From Desulfovibrio sp. (GTDB lineage Bacteria > Desulfobacterota > Desulfovibrionia > Desulfovibrionales > Desulfovibrionaceae): a DNA stretch of 13,080 nt. Where the stretch lies: the NCBI GenBank assembly GCA_003525525.1, contig DQED01000395.1:1-13080 (forward strand), read 5' to 3'. The first letter of the stretch is position 1. Every line of letters begins with the position of its first letter. A model generated the notes under the pieces. It was not told the DNA's origin, ran no database searches, and saw only the letters and a program-made list of their open reading frames with translations. The position numbers were made by a program, and so were the translations under genes. Shown here piece by piece: positions 1 to 6,485 of this stretch.

Positions 1-1464
1 GCGCTCGGGGCCCGGGTCACGCCCATCGTGCGCGAAGGGCGCACGGTCGGGGCGACGCTGCTGTGCGCCCAGGGCGGCGAAGGCTGCGGCGAACTCGTGG
101 GCGCGCGGCTGCGCACGATCCTCGATTCCGTGTCCGACGGCATCTGGATCTGTTCGGGAGAGGGCGTGATCCTGGAGATCAACGCCGCCTCGGAGCGGCT
201 CAACTCCATCGAGGCCGCGGACTACGTGGGCAAGGACGTGGCCTGCATCGTGGCCGACGGCATGGTGGACCGCTCGGCCACCCTGGAAGTGCTGGCGACG
301 AAAAAGCAGGCCAGCATGATCCAGCACATCACGCGCACGGGCAAGCAACTGCTGGTCACGGCCTCGCCCGTGCCCGACCCGGGCGGCGGCATCGCCATGG
401 TCGTGGTCAACGAGCGCGACGTGACCGAGCTCAACAACCTGCGCGAGGGCCTGCAACACGCGCGCAAGGTGGAGGAGCGCTACCGCAGCGAACTGGCCGA
501 ACTGTCGCTTTTCGAACTGTCGCAAAAGGACATCGTGGCGCGGAGCCCGCAGATGCAGCGCACGCTGCGCACGCTGCTGAAGCTCGCGCAGATGGACGTC
601 TCGCGCATCCTGCTGCTCGGCGAATCCGGCACGGGCAAGGGCCTGCTCGCCAAGTTCCTGCACCGGGTGAGCCCGCGCGTGGAAAAGCCCTTCATCCAGA
701 TCAACTGCCCGGCGGTGCCGGAAAACCTCTTCGAGGCGGAGCTGTTCGGCTACGAGAAGGGGGCGTTCACCGGCGCGCGGGAGAGCGGCAAGGCGGGACT
801 GATCGAACTGGCCATGGGCGGCACGCTCTTCCTCGACGAGGTGGGCGACATCCCGCTCGCGGCCCAGGCCAAGCTGCTCAAGTACCTCGACGACCACGAA
901 CTGCGCCGCCTGGGCGGGAGCGTGTCGCGCCAGGTGGAATGCCGCGTGGTCGCGGCCACCAACTGCGACATGGAGGATCTGGTGGAGCGGCGGCTTTTCC
1001 GCAAGGACCTCTACTACCGGCTCAACACGTTTCTCGTGCGCATCCTGCCGCTGCGCGAGCGCCGCGACGACATCTTCGGCCTGGCCGAGTTCTACCTGGC
1101 CCAGCAAAACGCCCGCCACGGCAAGGCCAAGCGGCTTTCCCCCCGGGCCATGCGCCTGCTCGAGGCCCACGACTTTCCGGGCAACGTGCGGGAACTCGTG
1201 AGCCTGATCCAGAAAGCCTTCGTCATGAGCGAGGACGACGACCTGACCGACGCCCTGGAGGAGGCCCTGGCCGGGGAGACGGGCGGCGAGGCGTCCGGCG
1301 GCGCGCCGCGCACCCTGGCCGAATCCACGGACCAGGCCAGCCAGCGCCGGCTGCGCGAGGCCATGGCCGCCTGCCGCACCACGCGGGAGATGGCGGCCTA
1401 TCTTGGCGTGAGCCAGGCGACCGTGGTCCGCAAGCTCAAACGGTATGCCCTGACCCGGGATTGA
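1..1464 (+). CDS. Sigma-54-dependent PAS/AAA+ transcriptional activator with TyrR-like HTH (5' end outside window)
   Basis: This enhancer-binding activator would remodel RNA polymerase-sigma54 by ATP hydrolysis. The frame is open from base 1, so the N-terminus is missing; the GTG at 28 lies inside what reads like the tail of an earlier sensory domain (ending GATLLC) and is probably not the start. Counting from base 1 (487 residues): PAS domain about 38-145, a short charged helical linker about 146-170, then the AAA+ domain with Walker A GESGTGKG (207-214), an intact GAFTGA sigma-54 contact loop (254-259), Walker B GGTLFLDE (273-280) and the arginine-finger region FRKDLYYRLN. The C-terminal helix-turn-helix (about 460-483, TTREMAAYLGVSQATV) resembles the TyrR type rather than Fis. 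The ligand is unknown; the PAS domain could sense a small molecule or redox state. It sits directly upstream of a sigma-54 promoter and an amino-acid transport operon, which it most likely controls. Family assignment is firm; the target is inferred. Confidence 0.93.
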   Translation, partial: ALGARVTPIVREGRTVGATLLCAQGGEGCGELVGARLRTILDSVSDGIWICSGEGVILEINAASERLNSIEAADYVGKDVACIVADGMVDRSATLEVLATKKQASMIQHITRTGKQLLVTASPVPDPGGGIAMVVVNERDVTELNNLREGLQHARKVEERYRSELAELSLFELSQKDIVARSPQMQRTLRTLLKLAQMDVSRILLLGESGTGKGLLAKFLHRVSPRVEKPFIQINCPAVPENLFEAELFGYEKGAFTGARESGKAGLIELAMGGTLFLDEVGDIPLAAQAKLLKYLDDHELRRLGGSVSRQVECRVVAATNCDMEDLVERRLFRKDLYYRLNTFLVRILPLRERRDDIFGLAEFYLAQQNARHGKAKRLSPRAMRLLEAHDFPGNVRELVSLIQKAFVMSEDDDLTDALEEALAGETGGEASGGAPRTLAESTDQASQRRLREAMAACRTTREMAAYLGVSQATVVRKLKRYALTRD

Positions 1465-1479
1465 TTCACTTTTGAATCA
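1462..1479. promoter_or_regulatory. Inverted repeat box 1, TGATTC-N6-GAATCA (candidate activator site)
   Basis: A perfect inverted repeat, TGATTC-ACTTTT-GAATCA, extended by one more T/A pair on each side (1461-1480). Its first three bases are the TGA stop codon of the activator gene. It has the two 6-bp arms and 6-bp spacer of the TyrR box (TGTAAA-N6-TTTACA) but a different arm sequence. It lies about 345 bp upstream of the predicted transcription start, so it may be an auxiliary or long-range site. The binding role is inferred. Confidence 0.6.
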
Positions 1480-1487
1480 ATCATGGC

Positions 1488-1518
1488 CCGTCGGCACACC
1501 GCCGTCGGACTGTTTTTT
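1488..1518 (+). terminator. Possible intrinsic terminator after the activator gene
   Basis: CCGTCGG at 1488-1494 and CCGTCGG at 1502-1508 can pair with a single central T-T mismatch around a 7-base loop, followed by six T at 1513-1518. The stem is imperfect, so this is a modest candidate for ending transcription of the activator; the clearer terminator is at 1622-1643. Confidence 0.4.
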
Positions 1519-1621
1519 CCTCTCCTTCCTTGCATCCTTCCTTTCAACATTTGTTTATCACGGGATTTTTTCCGCATGCAGCGGAAGCGTTCGCGTTTCG
1601 CCCGCAACGTGCGGCCTGGGG

Positions 1622-1643
1622 GAGCCCTTGGGGGCTCTTTTTT
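1622..1643 (+). terminator. Rho-independent terminator
   Basis: GAGCCC (1622-1627) pairs perfectly with GGGCTC (1632-1637) around the loop TTGG, followed by six T (1638-1643). It would insulate the aminotransferase operon promoter from readthrough of the upstream activator gene. The last T of the tail is also the first base of inverted repeat box 2. Confidence 0.8.
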
Positions 1644-1660
1644 GATTCAAAAATAAATCA
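1643..1660. promoter_or_regulatory. Inverted repeat box 2, TGATTC-N6-AAATCA (candidate upstream activator site)
   Basis: TGATTC-AAAAAT-AAATCA differs from the perfect box 1 at one base of the second arm. Its centre is about 164 bp upstream of the predicted start, within the usual range for sigma-54 enhancers, and 58 bp from the centre of box 3. It abuts the T-tract of the terminator. Recognition by the adjacent TyrR-like HTH is inferred. Confidence 0.6.
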
Positions 1661-1700
1661 CCCACAGCAGACTTGATTCTCAGTATTTTAACAAATTTGC

Positions 1701-1718
1701 TGATTCAAAAACGAATCG
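1701..1718. promoter_or_regulatory. Inverted repeat box 3, TGATTC-N6-GAATCG (candidate upstream activator site)
   Basis: TGATTC-AAAAAC-GAATCG differs from box 1 at one terminal base. Its centre is about 106 bp upstream of the predicted start, a typical enhancer distance. Another bare TGATTC half site lies at 1674-1679 with no recognisable second arm. With boxes 1 and 2 this makes three copies of the same motif within 260 bp. Confidence 0.62.
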
Positions 1719-1749
1719 CTTTCGAAAAGCACGCACAATGTGAATTTTA

Positions 1750-1762
1750 TAACTTATTGATT
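1750..1762 (-). promoter_or_regulatory. Predicted IHF binding site
   Basis: Read on the minus strand, AATCAATAAGTTA matches the IHF consensus WATCAANNNNTTR at every defined position. It lies between the upstream boxes and the -24/-12 promoter, centred about 60 bp before the predicted start, where IHF usually bends DNA to bring a sigma-54 activator to polymerase. The surrounding AT-richness raises the chance of a random match; the position is what makes it convincing. Confidence 0.6.
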
Positions 1763-1789
1763 TTACAAATATTATTGAGAATAGTCCTT

Positions 1790-1805
1790 TGGCGTAGTTT
1801 TTGCT
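1790..1805 (+). promoter_or_regulatory. Sigma-54 (-24/-12) promoter of the aminotransferase-liv operon
   Basis: TGGCGTAGTTTTTGCT matches the sigma-54 consensus TGGCAC-N5-TTGCW: GG at 1791-1792 and GC at 1803-1804 have the strict spacing, and the -12 element TTGCT is perfect. The -24 element is TGGCGT rather than TGGCAC. Transcription would begin near 1815-1817, giving a leader of about 67 bases to the GTG start at 1883. The adjacent sigma-54 activator gene, inverted repeats and IHF site all agree with it. Confidence 0.75.
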
Positions 1806-1882
1806 CAATAATCTGGTTAACGTTTCAGTCACCGTCGGATTCAGGCGCTTTCGCCCACAACCGCCAACTTCGAGGAAGCTCC

Positions 1883-3208
1883 GTGAACACCACTGACAAG
1901 GCGAGCCAACTGCAAGCGTTGCGTGAACGCTATGTTCCCAAGGGCCATCCCAACGCCACGCCCTTTTTCGTCGAATCCGCCCAGGGCGCCTTGCTGCGGG
2001 ACGTCGCCGGCCGCGAATTCATCGATTTCGTCGGCGGCATCGGCGTGCTCAACGTCGGTCACTGCCACCCGCGCGTCGTGGCCGCCGTCAAGGACCAGGC
2101 CGACAAGTACCTCCACACCTGCTCCATGATCACGATGTACGAGCCTTACGTGGAACTGGCGAGGCGCGTCTGCGAGGCCGCCGCCGGCCCCACGCCGAAA
2201 AAGGCGCTTTTCGTCAACAGCGGTTCCGAAGCCGTGGAGAACACGGTCAAGATCGCCCGCTGCCACACCGGCCGCGCCGGCGTCGTGTCCATGAAGAACT
2301 CCTTCCATGGCCGCACGCTCCTGGCCATGACCATGACCAGCAAGGTCAAGCCCTACAAGTTCGCGTTCGGCCCCATGGCCCCGGAAGTCTACCAGTACCC
2401 CTACTACGCCTACTGCTACCGCTGCCCGCTGGGGCTGTCCTACCCGGACTGCGGCGCGGCCTGCGCGGACAAGATGCGCGAATTTTTTATCGGCACCGCC
2501 GCCGCCGAACAGATCGCCTGCATCGTGGCCGAGCCCGTCCAGGGCGAAGGCGGCTTCGTCGTGCCGCCGGTGGAATTCTTCGCCAAGCTCAAGGCCCTCT
2601 GCGAGGAGTTCGGCATCGTCTTCGTCGCCGACGAGGTCCAGTCCGGCTTCGGCCGCACCTCCAAGATGTTCGCCATGGAGCACTTCGGCATCGAGCCCGA
2701 CCTCATGAGCGTGGCCAAGAGCATGGGCGGCGGCCTGCCGCTCGCCGGCGTCATCGGCAAGGCGGAGATCATGGATTCCGTCCACGTCGGCGGCATCGGC
2801 GGCACCTACGGCGGCAACCCCCTGGCCTGCCGCGCCGGCATCGCCGTCATGGACGCCTTCGAGCAGGACGGCCTCCTCGACGCGGCCGTGCGCCTGGGCG
2901 ACACCCTCAAAGCCCGGTTCGACGCCTGGAAGGACGCATTCCCGCTGATCGGCGACGCGCGCGGCCTCGGCGCCATGCGCGCCCTGGAGTTCGTTTCCGA
3001 CCGCACGACCAAGACCCCCTGTCCCGAAGCGGCCAAGGGCGTGGTCAAGTACTGCCAGGACCACGGCCTGCTCGTGCTGTCCTGCGGCAACTTCGGCAAC
3101 TGCATCCGCGTGCTCATGCCGCTGGTCATCTCCGACGAGCAGCTTTCGCGCGGCCTGGACATCATGGAACGCGGCATTCGCGAGGTGTCCAAAAACCTCG
3201 GCAAATAG
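1883..3208 (+). CDS. Class III PLP-dependent aminotransferase (GabT / amino acid epimerase type)
   Basis: A 441-residue fold-type I PLP enzyme acting on an amino acid or omega-amino acid in the cytoplasm. Seen: phosphate-binding NSGSEA (112-117), FHGRT, EPVQGEGG, PLP-ring Asp250 in DEVQSGFGRT, and catalytic Lys279 in VAKSMGGG. The GTG at 1883 is chosen because GAGGAAG at 1872-1878 precedes it and homology-like sequence begins there; the open frame back to 1673 would run through the AT-rich promoter region. Cys178, 181, 190 and 194 form a C-X2-C-X8-C-X3-C cluster seen in a subgroup that includes archaeal-type 4-aminobutyrate aminotransferases. Related enzymes act on GABA, ornithine or, as racemases/epimerases, on branched-chain amino acids. 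The Liv transporter genes just downstream favour a branched-chain or similar substrate, but the exact reaction is not determined. It is the first gene of the operon. Confidence 0.9.
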   Translation: MNTTDKASQLQALRERYVPKGHPNATPFFVESAQGALLRDVAGREFIDFVGGIGVLNVGHCHPRVVAAVKDQADKYLHTCSMITMYEPYVELARRVCEAAAGPTPKKALFVNSGSEAVENTVKIARCHTGRAGVVSMKNSFHGRTLLAMTMTSKVKPYKFAFGPMAPEVYQYPYYAYCYRCPLGLSYPDCGAACADKMREFFIGTAAAEQIACIVAEPVQGEGGFVVPPVEFFAKLKALCEEFGIVFVADEVQSGFGRTSKMFAMEHFGIEPDLMSVAKSMGGGLPLAGVIGKAEIMDSVHVGGIGGTYGGNPLACRAGIAVMDAFEQDGLLDAAVRLGDTLKARFDAWKDAFPLIGDARGLGAMRALEFVSDRTTKTPCPEAAKGVVKYCQDHGLLVLSCGNFGNCIRVLMPLVISDEQLSRGLDIMERGIREVSKNLGK

Positions 3209-3251
3209 GCGTTGGCCCGACCGACAGCAACCGTCAACCAAGGGGAAAGCC

Positions 3252-4499
3252 ATGAAATCGCATGACAAGGGATCGCTGCTGACGTGCTGCCTGGCCGCGG
3301 CGCTGGGCCTGGTCCTCGCCGCCTCGCCGGTGCTGGCCGCCGACAAGGCAGTCAAGATCGGCAATGTCGAACCGCTTTCCGGCCCATCGGCCTCGGTCGG
3401 CGTCCAGGGCAAACAGGCCCGGGAAATGGCCGTGGAAGAGATCAACGCCGCCGGCGGCATCAAGTCCCTTGGCGGGGCCAAGCTCGAACTCGTCTATGCC
3501 GACAGCAAGTCCGACCCCACCGTCGGCGTGACCGAGACCGAACGGCTCATCAACACCGAAAAGGTCAACCTCATGACCGGCTGCTGGAACTCCGCCGTGA
3601 CCTACCCGGCGACGCAAGTGGCCGAGCGCTACGGCATCCCGTTCGTGGTGCCGGTCGCCGTGCGCGACACCATCACCGAGCGCGGCTTCAAGAACGTCTT
3701 CCGCGTGGCCGCCAAGGACTCCTGGTGGGTGCGCGACCAGTTCCGCTTCCTCAAGGACATGCAGGAGGAAACCGGCACCAAGCTCAAGACCATCGCCTTC
3801 GTCTTCGAAAACGGCGACTGGGGCACGGGCTTTGCCGAGAAGTGGCGCGAACTGGCGAAAAAGGACGGCTACGAGGTCGTTCTCGACGAGCCCTATCCCA
3901 GCACCGCCACGGACCTGACCCCGGTCGTGACCAAGCTCAAATCCGCCAACCCCGACATCGTCATGCTCGTCTCCAACGCCGCCGACGCCATCCTTTTGAC
4001 CAACACCATGGCCGAAATGCAGGTCAAGCCGAAAGTCGTGCTGGCCAGCGGCGGCGGGCACGCCGATCCCAAGTTCCTGGAGAACACCGGCGACACCGCC
4101 TACGGCATCTTCGACGAGGTCGAGTGGAACACCGACGTCAACAAGCCCGGCGCCAAGGAAACCAACGCCAAGTTCAAGAAGAAGTACGGCTACGACCTGA
4201 CCGGCGAATCCGTGGACGCCTACGCCTCCATGTACGTCATCGCCGACGCCCTGGAGCGCGCCGCCTCCACCGACCCGGCCAAGGTCCGCGAAGCCCTGGC
4301 TTCGACCAAGCTGAGCACCGGCCCGGCCATGATCGTCTCCTACGACGGCGTGGAATTCGACAAGGACGGCCAGAACAAGAACGCCGGCATCGTCATCGTG
4401 CAGGTGGCCAAGATCGACGGCAAGCCCCAGCGCGTGACCGTGTGGCCCAAGTCCGCCCGCCGCGCCGGCTACACCCCGGTCTTTCCGGCCAACAAGTAA
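3252..4499 (+). CDS. livK: Periplasmic amino-acid-binding protein of a Liv-type ABC transporter
   Basis: A 415-residue type I solute-binding protein (Peripla_BP_6 / Leu-Ile-Val-binding family). It begins with a Sec signal peptide: basic start MKSHDK, hydrophobic stretch about 8-27, and probable cleavage after VLA (residue 29) or the next Ala. No good lipobox is seen, so it should be free in the periplasm. The mature start DKAVKIGNVEPLSGP and the segment around WNSAVTYPATQVAERYGIP are typical of the family. AGGGGA at 3241-3246 is the ribosome site. It lies 43 bp after the aminotransferase and before livH. The ligand is probably a branched-chain or related amino acid, but this family also binds amides, urea and aromatic compounds, so the symbol is family-level only. 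Confidence 0.9.
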   Translation: MKSHDKGSLLTCCLAAALGLVLAASPVLAADKAVKIGNVEPLSGPSASVGVQGKQAREMAVEEINAAGGIKSLGGAKLELVYADSKSDPTVGVTETERLINTEKVNLMTGCWNSAVTYPATQVAERYGIPFVVPVAVRDTITERGFKNVFRVAAKDSWWVRDQFRFLKDMQEETGTKLKTIAFVFENGDWGTGFAEKWRELAKKDGYEVVLDEPYPSTATDLTPVVTKLKSANPDIVMLVSNAADAILLTNTMAEMQVKPKVVLASGGGHADPKFLENTGDTAYGIFDEVEWNTDVNKPGAKETNAKFKKKYGYDLTGESVDAYASMYVIADALERAASTDPAKVREALASTKLSTGPAMIVSYDGVEFDKDGQNKNAGIVIVQVAKIDGKPQRVTVWPKSARRAGYTPVFPANK

Positions 4500-4520
4500 C
4501 CCGAACGCTTCCCCATAAAC

Positions 4521-4551
4521 GCCCCGGGCGGCCTGGCTGGCCGCCCGGGGC
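4521..4551 (+). other. Perfect 13-bp intercistronic hairpin between binding protein and livH
   Basis: GCCCCGGGCGGCC (4521-4533) and GGCCGCCCGGGGC (4539-4551) are perfect complements around the loop TGGCT. No T-tract follows, so it is not a classical terminator. A very stable stem just after a binding-protein gene often protects the upstream message and lets the binding protein be made in excess over the permeases; that role is inferred here. Confidence 0.75.
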
Positions 4552-4572
4552 AAACGTCCTGGAGTTGGCCTC

Positions 4573-5457
4573 ATGACCGCGGTGATTCAGGCGACACTCA
4601 ACGGCATCATGATGGGCTCCATGTACGGGCTGACCGCCTTGGGCCTCACCCTGATCTTCGGGGTGATGAAGGTGATCAACTTCGCGCACGGCTCCCTGCT
4701 CATGGTCGGCATGTTCAGCGCCTACTGGCTGATCAAATTGACGGGCATCCACCCGTATCTGGCCCTACTGATCGTTCCCCCCGTCCTCTATGTCTTCGGC
4801 TACTATCTCCAGGATGTGGTGATCAAACCCGTGTTCAAGGCCGAACGGCAGACCCGCGAGCCGGCGACGGTCATCATCGTGACCACCGGCGTCTGGTACG
4901 TCCTCGACAACCTCTCGCTCATGCTCTTCGGCGCCGAGTACCGCACCGTGCGCACGGCCATCTCCAACAAGTCCATGGCGCTTGGCCCGTACATCCTTTC
5001 CATCCCCAAATTTTCCGGCTTCGTGATCGCCGTGCTGGCCACGATCGGGCTGGCCCTTTTCATGCGCAAGACCAAGATCGGCATGGCACTGCGGGCCACG
5101 GCCCTGGACCGCGAGGCCGCCAACCTCATGGGCATCGACCAGTACAAGGTCTACAATATCGCCTTCGGCCTCGGCACCGCCATCGCCGGCATCGCCGGCT
5201 GCGTGCTGATTCCCTTTTACTATGTCTACCCGTCCGTGGGCGTGGTCTTCGACATCCGGGCGTTCATCATCGTGGTGCTCGGGGGCCTTGGCAGCATTCC
5301 CGGCGCGCTTCTCGGCGGTCTGGTCATCGGCCTGATCGAATCCGTCTTTTCGCAGTTCATGGCCTCGACCTGGACCGAAGCCATCATCTACGCGATTTTT
5401 CTCATCATCTTGTTCGTGAAACCCTCGGGTTTTTTCGGCAACAAACAGGACTGGTAG
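4573..5457 (+). CDS. livH: Branched-chain amino acid ABC transporter permease LivH
   Basis: A 294-residue inner-membrane permease subunit with about eight hydrophobic segments. The N-terminal block (GSMYGLTALGLTLIFGVMKV, then INFAHG) is diagnostic of LivH. The cytoplasmic coupling loop, which would contact the ATPase, starts near residue 171 (MALRATALDREAANLMGID, then AFGLGTAIAGIAG). The C-terminal part includes VLGGLGSIPGALLGG, also typical. The ATG is preceded by GGAG at 4561-4564. The length is normal. It forms the translocation pore with LivM, whose start lies 11 bases after this stop. Confidence 0.95.
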   Translation: MTAVIQATLNGIMMGSMYGLTALGLTLIFGVMKVINFAHGSLLMVGMFSAYWLIKLTGIHPYLALLIVPPVLYVFGYYLQDVVIKPVFKAERQTREPATVIIVTTGVWYVLDNLSLMLFGAEYRTVRTAISNKSMALGPYILSIPKFSGFVIAVLATIGLALFMRKTKIGMALRATALDREAANLMGIDQYKVYNIAFGLGTAIAGIAGCVLIPFYYVYPSVGVVFDIRAFIIVVLGGLGSIPGALLGGLVIGLIESVFSQFMASTWTEAIIYAIFLIILFVKPSGFFGNKQDW

Positions 5458-5468
5458 GAGGCGCAACC

Positions 5469-6485
5469 GTGAGCCGAAAACAACTCGACACCTCGCTGCT
5501 CGGCCTGGCCGCCCTGATCGCCTTCGGGCTGCCCCTGGTGGTGACATCCCCCACCTACCTGCAAATCCTCATCCTGCTCTTTTTCTACGCCTACCTGACC
5601 ACCTCGTGGAACCTGGTCGGCGGCTTCGCCGGCGTGCTGCCCTTGGGGCACTCGGTTTTCGTCGGCATCGGGGCCTACACCTCGACCATCCTCACCCTCC
5701 AGTACGGCGTCTCGCCCTGGATCGGCATGCTGGTCGGCGGACTGCTCGCCGCCCTGGTCGGCGTCATCATCGGGCTGCCCACCTTCCGCCTGCGCGGGGC
5801 CTACTTCTGCCTGTGCACCATCGCCTTCGCCGAAGGCATCCGGGTCATGGTGGAAAACATCGACTCCCTCGGGCCGCTTAAGATCAACGGCCCCCGCGGC
5901 CTGCTCATTCCACTCAAGGAGCCCTCGTTCTGGCACTACCAGTTCATGTCCAAGCTGCCGTACTACTACATCATCCTGACGCTGCTGATCCTCGTGCTGG
6001 CGCTGACCTGGTTCATCTCCCGCTCCAAGATCGGCTACTACCTGGCCGCCGGCGGCGAGGAGCCCGAGGCCGCGACGGCGCTCGGCGTCAACGTCGCCAA
6101 CTGCAAGCTGCTGGCCATGGCCCTGTCCTGCTTCTTCACGGCGCTGGCCGGCACGTTCTACGCCCAGCTCATGCTCTACTTCTATCCCAAGGGCCTCATG
6201 GGCCTCGACCTCTCCTTCGAGATCGCGTTCATCGCGCTGATCGGCGGCCGGGGCACCATCGCCGGCCCGGTCATCGGCGCGCTGGTGCTGCGGCCGCTTA
6301 ACGAATTCACCCGCATCTACCTAAGCGACATGCTGCCCGGCCTGCATCTCGTCATCTTCGGCCTCATCCTCATCCTGGTCATGCTCTACAAGCCGCAGGG
6401 GCTCACCGCCCCCCTGGCCGCGGCCTACGACAAGCTGGCCCGCAAGATCACGCGCGCGCCAAACGCCAAGGGAGCCGCCGCATGA
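5469..6485 (+). CDS. livM: Branched-chain amino acid ABC transporter permease LivM
   Basis: A 338-residue permease, partner of LivH. The N-terminal block WNLVGGFAGVLPLGHSVFVG and the later IGGRGTIAGPVIGA are typical of LivM; the coupling loop is about residues 185-215 (SKIGYYLAAGGEEPEAATAL). It starts with GTG at 5469; TAGGAGG at 5455-5461 overlaps the livH stop codon and serves as the ribosome site, so the two genes are probably translationally coupled. Its stop TGA overlaps the next start as ATGA (6482-6485). The C-terminus is basic (KITRAPNAK), probably cytoplasmic. Confidence 0.95.
   Translation: MSRKQLDTSLLGLAALIAFGLPLVVTSPTYLQILILLFFYAYLTTSWNLVGGFAGVLPLGHSVFVGIGAYTSTILTLQYGVSPWIGMLVGGLLAALVGVIIGLPTFRLRGAYFCLCTIAFAEGIRVMVENIDSLGPLKINGPRGLLIPLKEPSFWHYQFMSKLPYYYIILTLLILVLALTWFISRSKIGYYLAAGGEEPEAATALGVNVANCKLLAMALSCFFTALAGTFYAQLMLYFYPKGLMGLDLSFEIAFIALIGGRGTIAGPVIGALVLRPLNEFTRIYLSDMLPGLHLVIFGLILILVMLYKPQGLTAPLAAAYDKLARKITRAPNAKGAAA

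Noticed and set aside
1569..1587. TTCCGC-ATGCA-GCGGAA hairpin in the regulator-operon gap
   Set aside because: A perfect but short stem with no T-run on the side needed for termination on either strand, and no match to the TGATTC boxes; left as unexplained minor structure.
1673..1882. N-terminal extension of the aminotransferase frame from 1673
   Set aside because: The extension runs through the AT-rich promoter region, IHF site and -24/-12 element, its translation has no family likeness, and a good ribosome site precedes GTG 1883.
1841..3481. 546-codon open frame on the minus strand
   Set aside because: It is antisense to the aminotransferase with clear catalytic motifs; its low-complexity composition marks a shadow.
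3234..4574. 446-codon open frame on the minus strand
   Set aside because: It is antisense to the amino-acid-binding protein, which has a signal peptide and family motifs; the frame is low in complexity and crosses the intercistronic hairpin.
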